This document shows, in pieces, positions 9,865 through 20,115 of a stretch of DNA of 64,000 nt (positions are counted from its first letter, which is position 1; every line of letters begins with the position of its first letter). The DNA comes from Mangifera indica (taxonomy: Eukaryota; Streptophyta; Magnoliopsida; Sapindales; Anacardiaceae). Location of the stretch: contig NC_058150.1 of assembly GCF_011075055.1 (NCBI RefSeq), positions 12,863,408 through 12,927,407 on the forward strand. The letters are read 5' to 3'. The notes beneath the pieces were generated by a model. It was not told the DNA's origin. It did not search any database and was given only the letters and a program-made list of their open reading frames with translations. The position numbers were made by a program, and so were the translations under genes.

Positions 9865-11764
9865 GTAAAAATTTTGGTTTATTTTTTTTAATGAGTTCAT
9901 AGATTCAGTACGAGTTCATAGTTTTAACCATGTTGTACATATTGTATATCTGAATTATCATTTTTTTAACCTTTATCTTTACAGTCTGAGTCTGCAATCG
10001 CTAAATGCATGAATTAATAGATATTATCAAAAATTGAGCTTCGAATGGATGATTGCTTGCATCTGGTAATCTATCCATATGTGAATTTTAGCTCAAGAGA
10101 TTTTATGTATGAGTGTTAATTTAAATGTCAGAAATAATATGTCATCATATGATTAACTGTTATTTTATCTTTAATTCAAAATTATATGACGTATCATCAT
10201 TAGTATTCAAATTGACACTTATAAGTATAGATGGTTTTATTGTTTAAACTATGTTATGATATATTAAGATCTGAGCTTTTTTAAATTAAGGACTTTAAGC
10301 AGAGGGACTCATTGTGAAAATGAAACTGGGGATGGGTATGTAGCAAATCATTTGAAATTAGTTCATGGATTGATGTAAATGGAATGAAATTGATCAAGGT
10401 TTATTTGCCATTTATTTTTGGCATAATTCAAGCCAAAGTTTCATTTGATATGGTGAGCGTCGTCTTAAAAGGTTGAAAATTGTATATCAACGTAGATAAA
10501 GCTAAAAATAAATAAAAATGATTTGCCTTTTTAACTACTTCTTTTTACGTGTAAGCAATGGGTGGGACAATCGAAAAATAAATAAATACAATAAAGTTTT
10601 CAGATGGTGTAGGGCCGATCTGGCTTTACCTTTTCCTTTTTTTTTTTTTTTTTTTGAGTTAAACTGAGTTTAAGTTTAAATTAATTTGCAAGGGTTAAAT
10701 TTTTTCAAACCGATTTAAATTTGACTTAATTTAAAAAGATTTGAGTTTGAGTTTAATTTATTATTATAATTGAATAAAAAATTGATTAAAATAATATTAT
10801 TTAGATATATATTGATTAAAATGTTGTTATTTTAATTGATTTGAAGATTCATAAACTCGGCAAACCAATCATCCTTTAAACTCAAGCTTTTACAATATAA
10901 AAACCCTAAGCTTGAGTTCATATAAGCTAAGTATATTTCAAATTTATTTGAACCAAGCTGATAATGAAATTCGAATAAGTTCAGTTTGAATATCCTCTTA
11001 TTTTGATTGATTAGAATATCAACACTCTCGATATACATAGGATTGAATTAATATATAATCAAATAAAATTGTAGTATGGTGGCACGATACACGTCTTCCC
11101 AAATTGCAAAGGAAAATTTACGTTGAGTATTGTTGATGCTAGCATCTGTGGTTAAATTGAGTTTACGACTTGACTTGAATCGGTTTCGATTAGCCGCTCT
11201 AAGTTTTGAAACAGATATATTGTAATTTCCCGAGTTTTAGCTTCTATCATCATGTGCAAAGGAAAATTATTCAAGAGAATTGTACAAATGTCAACTATAC
11301 AGTAAAACACACGAGAAAATAACATTTCCAACAAATTGTGGTAAAAAAGACAAAATAATTTTACATATACAGCTCTTCCCACAAAGTCAAACTGAAAAAT
11401 CTGGACAAGAAAATACTGCTTAGAAGGAAACTCACAAACTTTGCAATACCCAGAACAAAAGCATAAATCTGGAAAAACTGAAGTCCAGCAACAGCCAAGG
11501 GTCAAAAACAACTTCTGAACAAAGATCAATTGAGGTAGAGAATTCAACAGCAACAGCTCTATAGTGGCACAGCTTGAACCCATGAGACGTTTCCAATACA
11601 TCGATGTTTTATGCCATCGAGTAATGTGATAAATTCCAAAGATATCTTGCAGCAATGGAACAAACATCATTGGAAAATCACACTTTTCCCGTAGCGAACC
11701 GCTAACACCCAGCCACAAATCCAGGGCCTGCAAAAAGAACAGAAAATATTTCAGCACATTAGTC
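9865..11764. other. Intergenic region between convergent NLR loci
   Basis: No gene supported. 10105-10225 holds a palindromic small element (see the repeat family entry at 43565). 10640-10658 is a T run followed by 'gagttt/aaattt'-rich sequence typical of decayed hAT-type repeats. A 216-codon minus-strand frame at 11152-11802 is rich in Phe, Leu and Cys, has no family signature, and probably lies in the 3' region of the minus-strand NLR. Confidence 0.45.
10105..10225. repeat. Palindromic small element copy
   Basis: Contains tatgtcatcatatgatta and its inverted partner atatgacgtatcatcatt around a tttaattcaaaatt centre, like the other family copies in this window. Confidence 0.5.
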
Positions 11765-12045
11765 CTATAAAATTTTGTAATTGTCATCTGAAATAAAAGC
11801 AAAGAAATACATTTGAAAGAGTTTTTCTTTGGGATACCTCATGTGTTTATACAGATTCTGAAATCGATTTTTTGTAACATCCGTAACATCTAGCCAATCC
11901 ACCTGATTCCACAGATTTAGAGTGCAATAGATTGCTATCAATTTCTCAGCCCTTTGGAAAGTAGCTGGGAAAGTTTTTAGTGCCATACATGAATCAATCC
12001 TCAATGTCTCCAATGAATCCCATTTCAATGACACATTTTTGCAGT
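11765..12045 (-). pseudogene. C-terminal LRR fragment of the minus-strand NLR
   Basis: On the minus strand the frame reads [20 protein letters not shown], then KTFPATFQRAEKLIAIYCTL, an LRR-like stretch, ending at a stop at 11765-11767. It abuts the truncated integrase of the gypsy element at about 12040-12050. It is most simply the distal part of the NLR whose N-terminal part lies at 16895-19547. The residues after about 11850 may be intron. Confidence 0.55.
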
Positions 12046-12055
12046 TGCGACAAAT

Positions 12056-13361
12056 GAAAAACAGGGTGTATTTTGGCTCCTTCGGGTAGGCGTAGCTTAT
12101 AGGCCACCTGTCATATTCTCTCCAATATTTCATATGGACCGTAGAAGCGGGGGCTAAGCTTCTCATTCAGGCGAGATGCTAATGAGCGAAAACGATAGGG
12201 CTGTAATTTAAAAAAAACTCTATCTCCCTCCTGAAATTCCACCTCTCTTCTGTTTTTGTCGGCTGCCTTCTTCATCCTTTCTTGAGCTTTATTCAATTGG
12301 CTCTTTAACTCATCCAAAATCTGATTTCTCTACTGAATCATAGTCGTCACTGCTTCTACCTTCAAACCCTCCTCCACCCATCCAAGCAGCGGTGGTGGAT
12401 GCCTTCCGTAAACTGCCCTAAACGGTGTCATCCCTGCTGAACCATGGTATGTTGTATTATACCAATATTCAGCCCACGCCAACCAACATGGCCAGCTTCG
12501 CGGTTGCACTCCACAAAAACAACGAAGGTATGTTTCGACACTCCGATTGACTACTTCGGTTTGACCATCTGTTTGCGGATGGTAAGCCGAGCTGAATTTC
12601 AGCGTGGTGCCTGCGGCTCTGAATAATTCTTTCCAAAAGATGCTCATAAAGACGCGGTCTCTGTCCGTCACAATGGTGCGAGGGAACCCGTGGAGGCACA
12701 CAACCTCCTGGATAAACAATTCATCTACGTCTTCGGCAGTGAACGGGTGCCGCACAGCCATGAAATGCCCGTATTTCGTCAATCGATCCACTACCACCAT
12801 GATCACACTTAATCCCCTCACCTTCGGCAGCCCAGTTATAAAATCCATTGACAAATCTTCTCATACATTCGATGGAATCGATAATGGCTATAATAACCCC
12901 GCTGGCGAGGCTGCTTCGTATTTCATTCTCTGACACACATCACACTCAGCCACATATTTCTTAATATCCAGTTTCATGCCTTCCTAGTATAAGATGGAGG
13001 TCAGTCTCTTATAGGTCCGAAAGAACCCAGAGTGGCCTCCGTTAGATGAAGAATGAAATTCGGAGATGAGTTGAGGAATGTACCTGGAGCGCCTAGAGAT
13101 TACCAGCTTGCCTCGGTAGAACAGGACACCTCCCTTCAAAGAGAAGCCCGGATATGACGGGGATTTGCACAGTAGCCTCTGAATTATCTCCCTCGGCTTT
13201 TCATCTCCTTCGACCTCTTGCTGTACCCACCCGTATCCTTCTGTTTGGATGGCCGAAATGGCATGCAGTGCCTCTGTAAAGTTGGGGTTACGTGATAGAG
13301 TGTCGGCAGCCTTGTTTTCGCATCCCGACCGATAGATAATCTCAAAATCGTACCCTAGCAT
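12056..13361 (-). pseudogene. Gypsy 1 integrase
   Basis: The zinc-binding region lies around 13000-13060, including GGHSGFFRTYKR. The catalytic core at 12330-12854 contains [21 protein letters not shown] and [11 protein letters not shown], giving the D, D and E residues of the active site. The C-terminal region (12111-12317) carries REVEFQEGDRVFFKLQPY. Stops near 12984 and 12330 split it, and the 3' end is lost at the junction with the LRR fragment. Confidence 0.85.
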
Positions 13362-14060
13362 CTTAACCAGCCAGCGTTGTTGCTCAGGTCCTGATATCTT
13401 CTACTCTGTAAGGAATTTCAGACTCCTCTGATCAGTCCGTACCTTGAAACGCCTGCCGAAGAGGTAATGCCGTCATTTCTGGAACGCTAGGACTATCGCC
13501 ATCAGCTCTCGTTCGTATAGAGACTTGCTTCGGTTCCTGAGAGAGAGAGACTTGTTGAGATAGGAGATAGGTCGCCCACCTTGCATCAGAACTGCCCCCA
13601 AGCCCGTTCCCGACGCATCTGTTTCCACCACCCCAAATATTCAATCTGCCTCTGCTTGAACAAGCATTTCTTTTTATTTAACACTAACTGGTGCCTCTGC
13701 AAGGTAAGCAGTACCAACCTTAGGTGATCACGGTGTTCTTGGAGCCCCCTACTGTACACCAAAATGTCATCGAAAAATATCAAGACGAACTTACGTAAGT
13801 ACGACCGAAATATCTTATTCATCAGCCCTTGGAAGGTGGCAGGTGCATTGGTCAATCCGAAGGGCATGACTAAAAATTTGTAATGCCCTTCGTGTGTTCG
13901 AAAAGTCGTTTTCTCGATGGCTTCATCACAGACCCTGATTTGGTGATACCCAGACTTGAGGTCTAACTTACTGAAGATTTTAGCTCCCTCCAGCTCATCT
14001 AAAAGTTCGTCAATAGTGGGAATGGGGAACTTATCCGGTATGGTGATGTGGTTCAAGGCT
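13300..14060 (-). pseudogene. Gypsy 1 reverse transcriptase and RNase H
   Basis: The RT block at 13586-14056 has [41 protein letters not shown] and the catalytic [10 protein letters not shown] frameshift near 13640 separates it from the RNase H region, which ends in KAADTLSRNPNF near 13290. Opposite-strand frames here are shadows. Confidence 0.85.
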
Positions 14061-14559
14061 CGGTAATCTACACAGAATTGCCACTTTCCATTTTTTTTTT
14101 CGAACCAATATTATTGGGCTTGAAAACGGGCTAATGCTAGGCCGTATAACCCCCGTCAATAACATTTCTTGCACTATTCTTTCGATCTCGTTCTTTTGGT
14201 AATACGGATAGTGATACGGGCGTAAGTTAGACGGCTGGGAATCCCTCTGTATACGAATTGTGTGGTCTTGTTCCCTCTTGGGTGGGAGACCCTACGACTC
14301 CCTGAATAACATTTCAAATTCCTCCAGCAGGTTGGCAATTTCAGGCATATTGGTTTCAGTCCCCAAGAGAATTTGTTCCGAAACTGCATTCAATTCCACC
14401 CAGAATGCTTCCCTCCTTTTTCTGATCAATTTAAACAGGGTCTTGAGGGACGTCTCTACCCTTCGTAACGAGGATTTCCCTTTCAATTCGACCATTCTTC
14501 CCTCCTACCAGAACTTTATAGTTTGTCTACCCCAATTGATTTTGACTTCCCCTAAACTC

Positions 14560-16240
14560 TTCAGTCATTCAATTCCCAGGATGATGTCCATCCCTCCCAG
14601 ATAGAACAGAAGAAAGTTCTGTTGGATTATGAGCTCCGAAAAAATTAGCTGAACCCCTTCACATCTTCCCACTCCCGTAACCTTCCTACTGTTGCCCAAT
14701 ACTACCGTATACCTTGCTGTGTGCACCAGAATTTTGAGCTCAGCCACTAATTTTTTGGAGATGAAATTGTGAGTCGCCCTATTATTAGTTAATGCTATGA
14801 CCCTTCTCCCTTCAATTTCCCCTATTAATTTTATTATTTTCGACGAATTAACCCCCATTACCGAGTTACTGTTCAGATTAGCCTCCCCCTCGTTTTCTTC
14901 CACCCGGCTCTTCTTCTCTGTTGCCTCTCCTTCTTCATCCGATTCTCCTTCAGAAATCATGATCTTCAGCTGGCGGAATCGACAACGGTGCCCTGGAACA
15001 AATTTCTCGTCACACCGAAAATATAATCCTTTCTCTACTCGCGCATGGAAGTCGGCGTCCAAAAGTTGTCAGAAATTGCTGTCTCGTCTCGATGGAAAAG
15101 GGGAAGCATTGGAACCGACCGTTGGTTGCACATTTGGAGCGTTGTGAGAATTGGAGTTGGCGGATGTGGCATCTGTTCGGGTTTGAGAAAGGGGAGGGCG
15201 TATATTTGGTTGGAAACGGTTTGGGCTAGTTGTCGGATCGGTTGCTGGGCTGATGTAGCTTCGATTGGGTTGGGGGTTACTAGGCCCGGAGTTAGGCCGA
15301 TTGCTTATGGGTGGAGTGGCTGATTGTGGGGTGATAAGTATTGGGCTGTGGTGGGAATAGCAATAGGTTCAGGCGGGCTGGGCTATTGGTCTCGGATATC
15401 CTCTCCCAGGTCGACCCGAATACCTTTCATCTATTACTGCATTCTTCTTCTCCACTTGGCGCACATGGTTCATTGTCTCCATGAGAGTCCGAGGCTGAAA
15501 CATCCTTACCTCGGCCTTGACTTCCTCAACCAACCCGTTCATGAAGATCACCCTTATCGTCTCTTCCAACAACCCTTCAACGGCCGCAGATAACAATTCG
15601 AATCGACTTCGAAACTCTTGTACTGACCTTATCTGGCGAAGAGCGAAGAACTCCTCTTGCGTCGTCCGCTCGTCGGTCGGAGGGAAACGCTCCAAAACCT
15701 CACATCTAAAGTCTTCCCATTCGTCGAAGGGTTGGTGTTTCTTCCTCCACTACAACCAGTGTAGGGCGTCTCCTTCCATGCACACACCTACCGTTGTCAT
15801 TTTCTCTCGTTCGGTCAATTGGTTGACCTGAAAGTACCTCTCGACCTTCGACACCTAGTCGAGAGCCCCCTATCCATGGAACAGGGTAGTTCTAGTCGCC
15901 TGTATTGCCAATCCCTTCTGTTTCCGACTGCCATTTCCCCCACTTCTTCCATGGCGTCTTCTGCTCGGCCCTGTGGCGTCGCTGAGTTATCCTTCGTTGG
16001 TGGAGAATAAGATGGCGACGGGTCCAATCCTCTCGGCGTCTGTCTCCTATCGTTTCCCTCCTTATCCACTACTGATTCCCTCAGCTCCCTCAAGTATTCC
16101 CTAATTGTTTCCATGCTCGTTTCCACTTTCTCCATTCTACCCGTCATGTCTTTCATGCTCGACCCTAGTGTCTCGATACCTTCTTTTACTGCACCCACTT
16201 CCATTTCCAAACTCTCTACTCTCGATTCCATTCTCGTCAT
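14560..16240 (-). pseudogene. Gypsy 1 gag and protease region
   Basis: The gag ATG at 16240 starts MTRMESRVESLEMEVGAV, a coiled-coil region also present in the element at 32688. The core gag segment lies at 15369-15695 (EEFFALRQIRSVQEFRSRFE). The zinc knuckle near 15000 reads YFRCDEKFVPGHRC, so the first Cys of the CCHC finger is Tyr. The protease segment ends ATHNFISKKL, but the triad before it reads NNR in place of a catalytic Asp-Ser/Thr-Gly. Confidence 0.75.
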
Positions 16241-16252
16241 GCTTTGATACCA
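16241..16252 (-). other. Primer-binding site of gypsy 1
   Basis: The minus strand reads tggtatcaaagc, two bases after the LTR and next to the gag ATG. It matches the initiator-Met tRNA-type site except for one base. Confidence 0.8.
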
Positions 16253-16254
16253 GT

Positions 16255-16894
16255 TGATACGAACCTGGTGGTCCTTGCAGGTTTTTCCAGCAACTCTCCT
16301 GGAATGATGCTCCACCCAGCAAGACCAGAATAACACAATTGAAACTTCCCCAGAGGCAACCCAGTTCCAGTATGCAGCAGTGTTCAAGATTTATTATCAC
16401 CACACAATAGAGACAAACTGAATGTAATAAACTCAGAGAATTAGTTACTAACACAAATAGCAAAAGATTTGTATTGATTCAATTTTCTGCAATGAATACA
16501 ATGTTCATCTACAGTTGCACATCAAGCATTTCAATTACATTAATTCTCTCTCTGTTCATATAACCAAAAGTACATACAAATAAATCCCTTCACATTTCCC
16601 TTCCCCGAGAGGCTAGCTCTCCCTGCTCTTCTTTTTCTTCTTAATTGCTAGCCTCCATTTCTTTCCTCCTCTCCTTTTATATCAAGCTCCTCAATGTTGC
16701 TTTCCCGCTCTTCCCTTGCCACATCAGCTTTGGGTACCTTTATAGTTTCCTCTGGCTTCTGGCGCACGCTTGTTGTTTTTGTTTTCAGCTGAAGTTGGCC
16801 TATGGCTTCTGCTCCAGGCTGCTAGTCCCCAGGGACCTCTCTTGTTGTCCCCTTCTTCTTGCTCCTGTTCCTTACATAGACCCTTGCCCTAACA
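16255..16894 (-). repeat. Sole remaining (5') LTR of gypsy 1
   Basis: The LTR is 640 bp. On the minus strand it starts tgttagggcaagggtctatg and ends caggttcgtatca, as in the LTR at 31891. A TATA-like gatataaaagg lies at 16673-16683. The insertion point is directly after the minus-strand NLR sequence ...gaggtaggagat. Confidence 0.85.
16673..16683 (-). promoter_or_regulatory. TATA-like box in the gypsy 1 LTR
   Basis: gatataaaagg on the minus strand, at a plausible place for the U3 promoter of the LTR. Confidence 0.4.
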
Positions 16895-18431
16895 ATCTCC
16901 TACCTCAGTTCGGAGCTCTGTTAATTGATCACAATTCTTAAGGAACATTGCTTTTAGATTTTTCAAACCGGAGATTGATGGTGGAAGAGTATCAATCTTC
17001 GTTTTATAGAAGTCAATAAGTTGTAGGGTAGACATATGCACAAAGAATGATCTTGGAAATTTCACCAAGCAACTAACTTCTTGGAGTAACAGTGTTAAGA
17101 TTCTTTTAGAATTGGGCTCATCAGGCAATGGAGGGAGACATGAATCGCCAATCATTGAGATCCTAGTTGCATCTTCCCATCTTATTTCTCTGACCATTTC
17201 ATTGTCTTGAACATAATTGTTCTCATTGTGCTTGGCAAATCTAAATGCCACTTGTTGATAAAACTCAAACATCTTATATCTCTCTTCCTTGGTTTCCTTT
17301 TCCAATAGAGAATTGTCGACAAAATATCATAATATAACATTCCCACGATCATGTGCCTCCCCAAGCTTTTCGAAGCGCTTCAAAAACTGTTCTGCTCTCC
17401 AACACTCAATTATGTAATCCCGATGAAGTTCATGACCAGCTGGAAATATAGCCAAATATAAAAAGCAAGACTTCTCATCTGGTTGTAGCCTGTCGACTTC
17501 AAGTTTAAGGGACTTGTAAACTTCTTCCAAATCTTGTTTTGGTTCCCCAGTTGGTGATCTTAATTCATGCAATGTGTTCCGCCATATTGCAAGATCTGTC
17601 CCACTTGTTGCAGGAACTCTCGCTTTAGTTGCCAGGTGGTTTCCTATCAACTTTATCAAGTGTGGATTGCCACTGCAGAACTTGATAATCAATTCTGCCT
17701 CTCTCTTGATGTGTGGATTATCCTTCAAATGCATGCCCACTTTCTCCCAAAACATATTTTGTGCATCCATGTCTGACAATCTCTTTACTTCAATTTGTTC
17801 ATCTGCCTGCTCACAAACATCTAAATACCTGGAGGCAAAGACAATCTTTCCTTTATGTTCATCATTAATGCCAATTTGTTCCAAATCAATCTTGGAAAAT
17901 ACTTCATCAAGTAACAATAAATAGCTCCTGTTCTTCAGCTGTTCATGAATAATGCTCTTTCTTTCTTCATCACTGAACTTTTTCGGTTTGATTTGTAAGC
18001 GCTTTAGTAGTTCTTGTTGTATGTATCTTCCATCTCTTTTTCTGCCTACAACTATCAAGAAAAGAAATTCAAACATTTTAGATCCCTTCATTGCTTGGTG
18101 GAGACGATTCATTGTAGTACTTTTACCAACTCCTATTGGTCCAAGAACACAAATCCTTTTTCAATTTTCAACTATTAGATAGTCTTGGAGCTCTTTTACA
18201 TTTTCTTCCAGGGATGGAAAGGCACTAATTTTGTTGGTAGGGTTCGTTATATATGGAGTTGGAGCCTTTTGAACCATTAAACTTCTTATAGTCCTACTTT
18301 CAGCCTTCAGATTCTTTACCTTCTCAGTTTTCTTGACAATTTGGCCACCAAGTTTGACAAGACAACAAAATGGACATAATCCACACATGCAGCTGAAGGA
18401 CTTTTTATACTTCGCCTCCAATTCTTTGACA

Positions 18432-18441
18432 TCTTTTTTCA
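18432..18441. repeat. 10-bp target-site duplication, left copy
   Basis: tcttttttca, identical to 19276-19285, flanks the foldback element. Confidence 0.9.
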
Positions 18442-19275
18442 GGGATATTAATTAAAATAGACAAAAAATTTTCCGCTTAAACTTTTTTAGGCAAACGCAC
18501 AGTAATTTTACTTTTATAAGCAAATTTTTTTGTAACTCTAAAAATACCCTTCCAGCTTTGTATACGTAGACACGGGAAGAAAGGTTTGAGTGCGTGGGTG
18601 CGTGCGGAGTGCGCGCAGAGTGCGTGGGTGCATGTGGAGTGCGCACAGAGTGCACGGGTGCATGTGGAGTACTCGCAGAGTGCGTGGGTGCGTGCATGGG
18701 TGCGTGTGCAGTGCGTGCACTGTGTACAATGTACAATACGTGCACAGTGCGTATGCAGTGCGTGCACTGTGCACAATGCACAGTGCGTTGCAGTGTGCGC
18801 ACTGTACATTGTGCACAGTATGCGCACTATTCACAATATATATATATAATATTATATTATTATATATATTTATTATATTATAATATTATATATATAATAA
18901 TATAATATATATTTAAAAATTATTATTATTATTATTTATATATATTATATTAAATATTATAATACTTAATATATATATTTATTTATTTATTATATTTTTT
19001 ATATTATTTAATATAAATATATATATTTAAAAGAAAGGGTGCGCGCACTGCTCACGCACTGCACGCACTGCGCACGCACTGCGCGCACCACGAACGCACC
19101 GCGCACACTCCTCACGCATTCACGCACTCAAGTTTTCCTTCCAACGCCTACGTATACAAGGCTGGGAGGGTATTTTTGGAGTTACAAAAAAATTTGTTTA
19201 TAAAAATAAAACTACTATGCGTTTACCTAAAAAGGTTTAAGTGGAAAAAATTTTGCCTATTTTAATTAATATCCC
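18442..19275. mobile_element. GTGC-type foldback element inserted in NLR coding sequence
   Basis: An 834-bp element with terminal inverted repeats of roughly 130 bp: gggatattaattaaaatag at the left, the reverse of attttaattaatatccc at the right, then mirrored segments out to the 'cttgtatacgta' words. It is flanked by perfect 10-bp duplications and has no transposase. The size of the duplication suggests a Mutator-like origin. The core (18590-18835 and 19040-19130) is GC-rich and made of GTGC/GCAC words around an AT-only centre. Confidence 0.9.
18590..19130. repeat. GTGC/GCAC-rich core with AT-only centre
   Basis: Left arm: dozens of words such as gtgcgtgggtgcgtgcggag. Right arm: their complement type, such as cacgcactgcacgcactgcg. 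The middle (18838-19030) is almost purely A and T. The arms could pair into a very long stem. Overlapping Cys-rich frames here come from TGC words. Confidence 0.85.
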
Positions 19276-19285
19276 TCTTTTTTCA
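19276..19285. repeat. 10-bp target-site duplication, right copy
   Basis: tcttttttca, identical to 18432-18441. Confidence 0.9.
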
Positions 19286-19879
19286 TCTCTTGTACTTTTT
19301 TCAACCAGTCTTTGCAAGCATTGGTCTTCTCTTTTTCTATCTCATCTCTCTCCACTTCTTCATTCACATCATCCTCTTCACCACATAGCTCTCTATATTC
19401 CTTCATAAGTTTGTCATGGTTCTTGCTCATATCTTTCACATAACCATAATTACGCTTCAGATAGTTGAATATGCCTGTACCTTGTTTAATTGCAAAATCA
19501 GCTGCTGCTACGCCTGTTTGCGTTGCTGTCAGTGGATCAACAAGCATCCTGCAAATATTGTTGAAAATGATTAATGATCTATCTATCAACAAATGTCATG
19601 AGTTTTGCATATAAAAGAAAAATAAAGCTAGAAAGCAATTGATGACCCAGGAGCAGATGATGAGTTGGTTAACTAACTTCCTAGTGTTACTAACTGCAGA
19701 TAAGAATTAGCCAAAAAGGTCCCTTCAAGCTGTACTAGAAGTTATGACAGTCAAATTTTCTCCATGATCTGCAGTTGCAAGAGACCTGGTATATCTGCTA
19801 ACTGATATTAAGTTGGAACATAGCAGACTTTATGTTCTGTTCAAATTTAGATTTGAAGCACCTAATTTATCCCAACAGA

Positions 19880-20115
19880 GAACCAAGAACTTTGATCTCC
19901 ATTTTAGCAAAAACACTATGTATCCCACCATCTTTGATCTATGTAGATTATGTGCATGATTTAGCTACCACTTTCTGTTCAATGAATCAATTCACAATCT
20001 AAGAAGATGCAATATCTTTAACTAGATCATCTATCATCAACACTACCAGCCCAATTAACATCTATAAAACCTTCAACAGCTAAAGCATTTGCAGGAGAGA
20101 AATGCAGCCATAGAT
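19880..20115 (-). pseudogene. Ty1/copia RNase H remnant
   Basis: The minus strand reads AKDSNLWLHFSPANALAVEG, then FIDVNWAGSVDDR, close to the start of copia RNase H (usually DADWAGS..DRRSTSGY). Stops follow immediately and no flanking domain is clear, so it is a small, old fragment. Confidence 0.5.

Larger units (their letters stand above)
12045..16894 (-). mobile_element. Ty3/gypsy LTR retrotransposon 1, 3'-truncated
   Basis: In element order (right to left): one LTR at 16255-16894, a primer-binding site, gag, protease, reverse transcriptase, RNase H and integrase. The coding order and the FFDD-type RT mark it as Ty3/gypsy, similar to the element at 31891. It ends within the integrase C-terminus at about 12045, where LRR sequence begins, so the 3' part and 3' LTR are missing. 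It lies in the minus-strand NLR. Several frameshifts and stops split the coding region; I describe them only and do not reconstruct it. Confidence 0.9.
16895..19547 (-). pseudogene. Minus-strand NLR (CC-NB-ARC-LRR), interrupted twice by transposons
   Basis: ATG at 19547 (after an acceptor-like ttgcag, suggesting an upstream non-coding exon) opens MLVDPLTATQTGVAAADFAI, an RPS2-type coiled-coil start. A foldback element (18442-19275) splits the coiled coil; without it and one target copy the frame continues into DVKELEAKYKKSFSCMCGLC. Then come a TGA at 18161-18163, P-loop GPIGVGKSTTMN, kinase-2-like YLLLLDEVF (Glu for the second Asp), RNBS-B KIVFASRYLDVC, a GLPL-like SGNPHLI, RNBS-D CFLYLAIFP, a second TGA at 17327-17329, and LRRs such as LQLIDFYKTKIDTLPPSISG. 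Gypsy 1 cuts the LRR at 16894. Both stops are TGA, consistent with C-to-T decay of Arg codons. The distal LRR piece is at 11765-12045. Confidence 0.85.

Noticed and set aside
11152..11802. A 216-codon minus-strand frame
   Set aside because: Rich in Phe, Leu and Cys, without a domain, overlapping a probable intron and 3' region of the minus-strand NLR. Too weak to call a gene.
12444..12933. Plus-strand frames opposite the gypsy 1 integrase
   Set aside because: Shadows of the minus-strand coding region.
18452..18905. Six overlapping Cys-rich frames on both strands, resembling small secreted Cys-rich peptides
   Set aside because: They exist in every frame because the core is made of GTGC/TGC words inside a foldback element. 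No signal peptide or conserved Cys spacing is seen.
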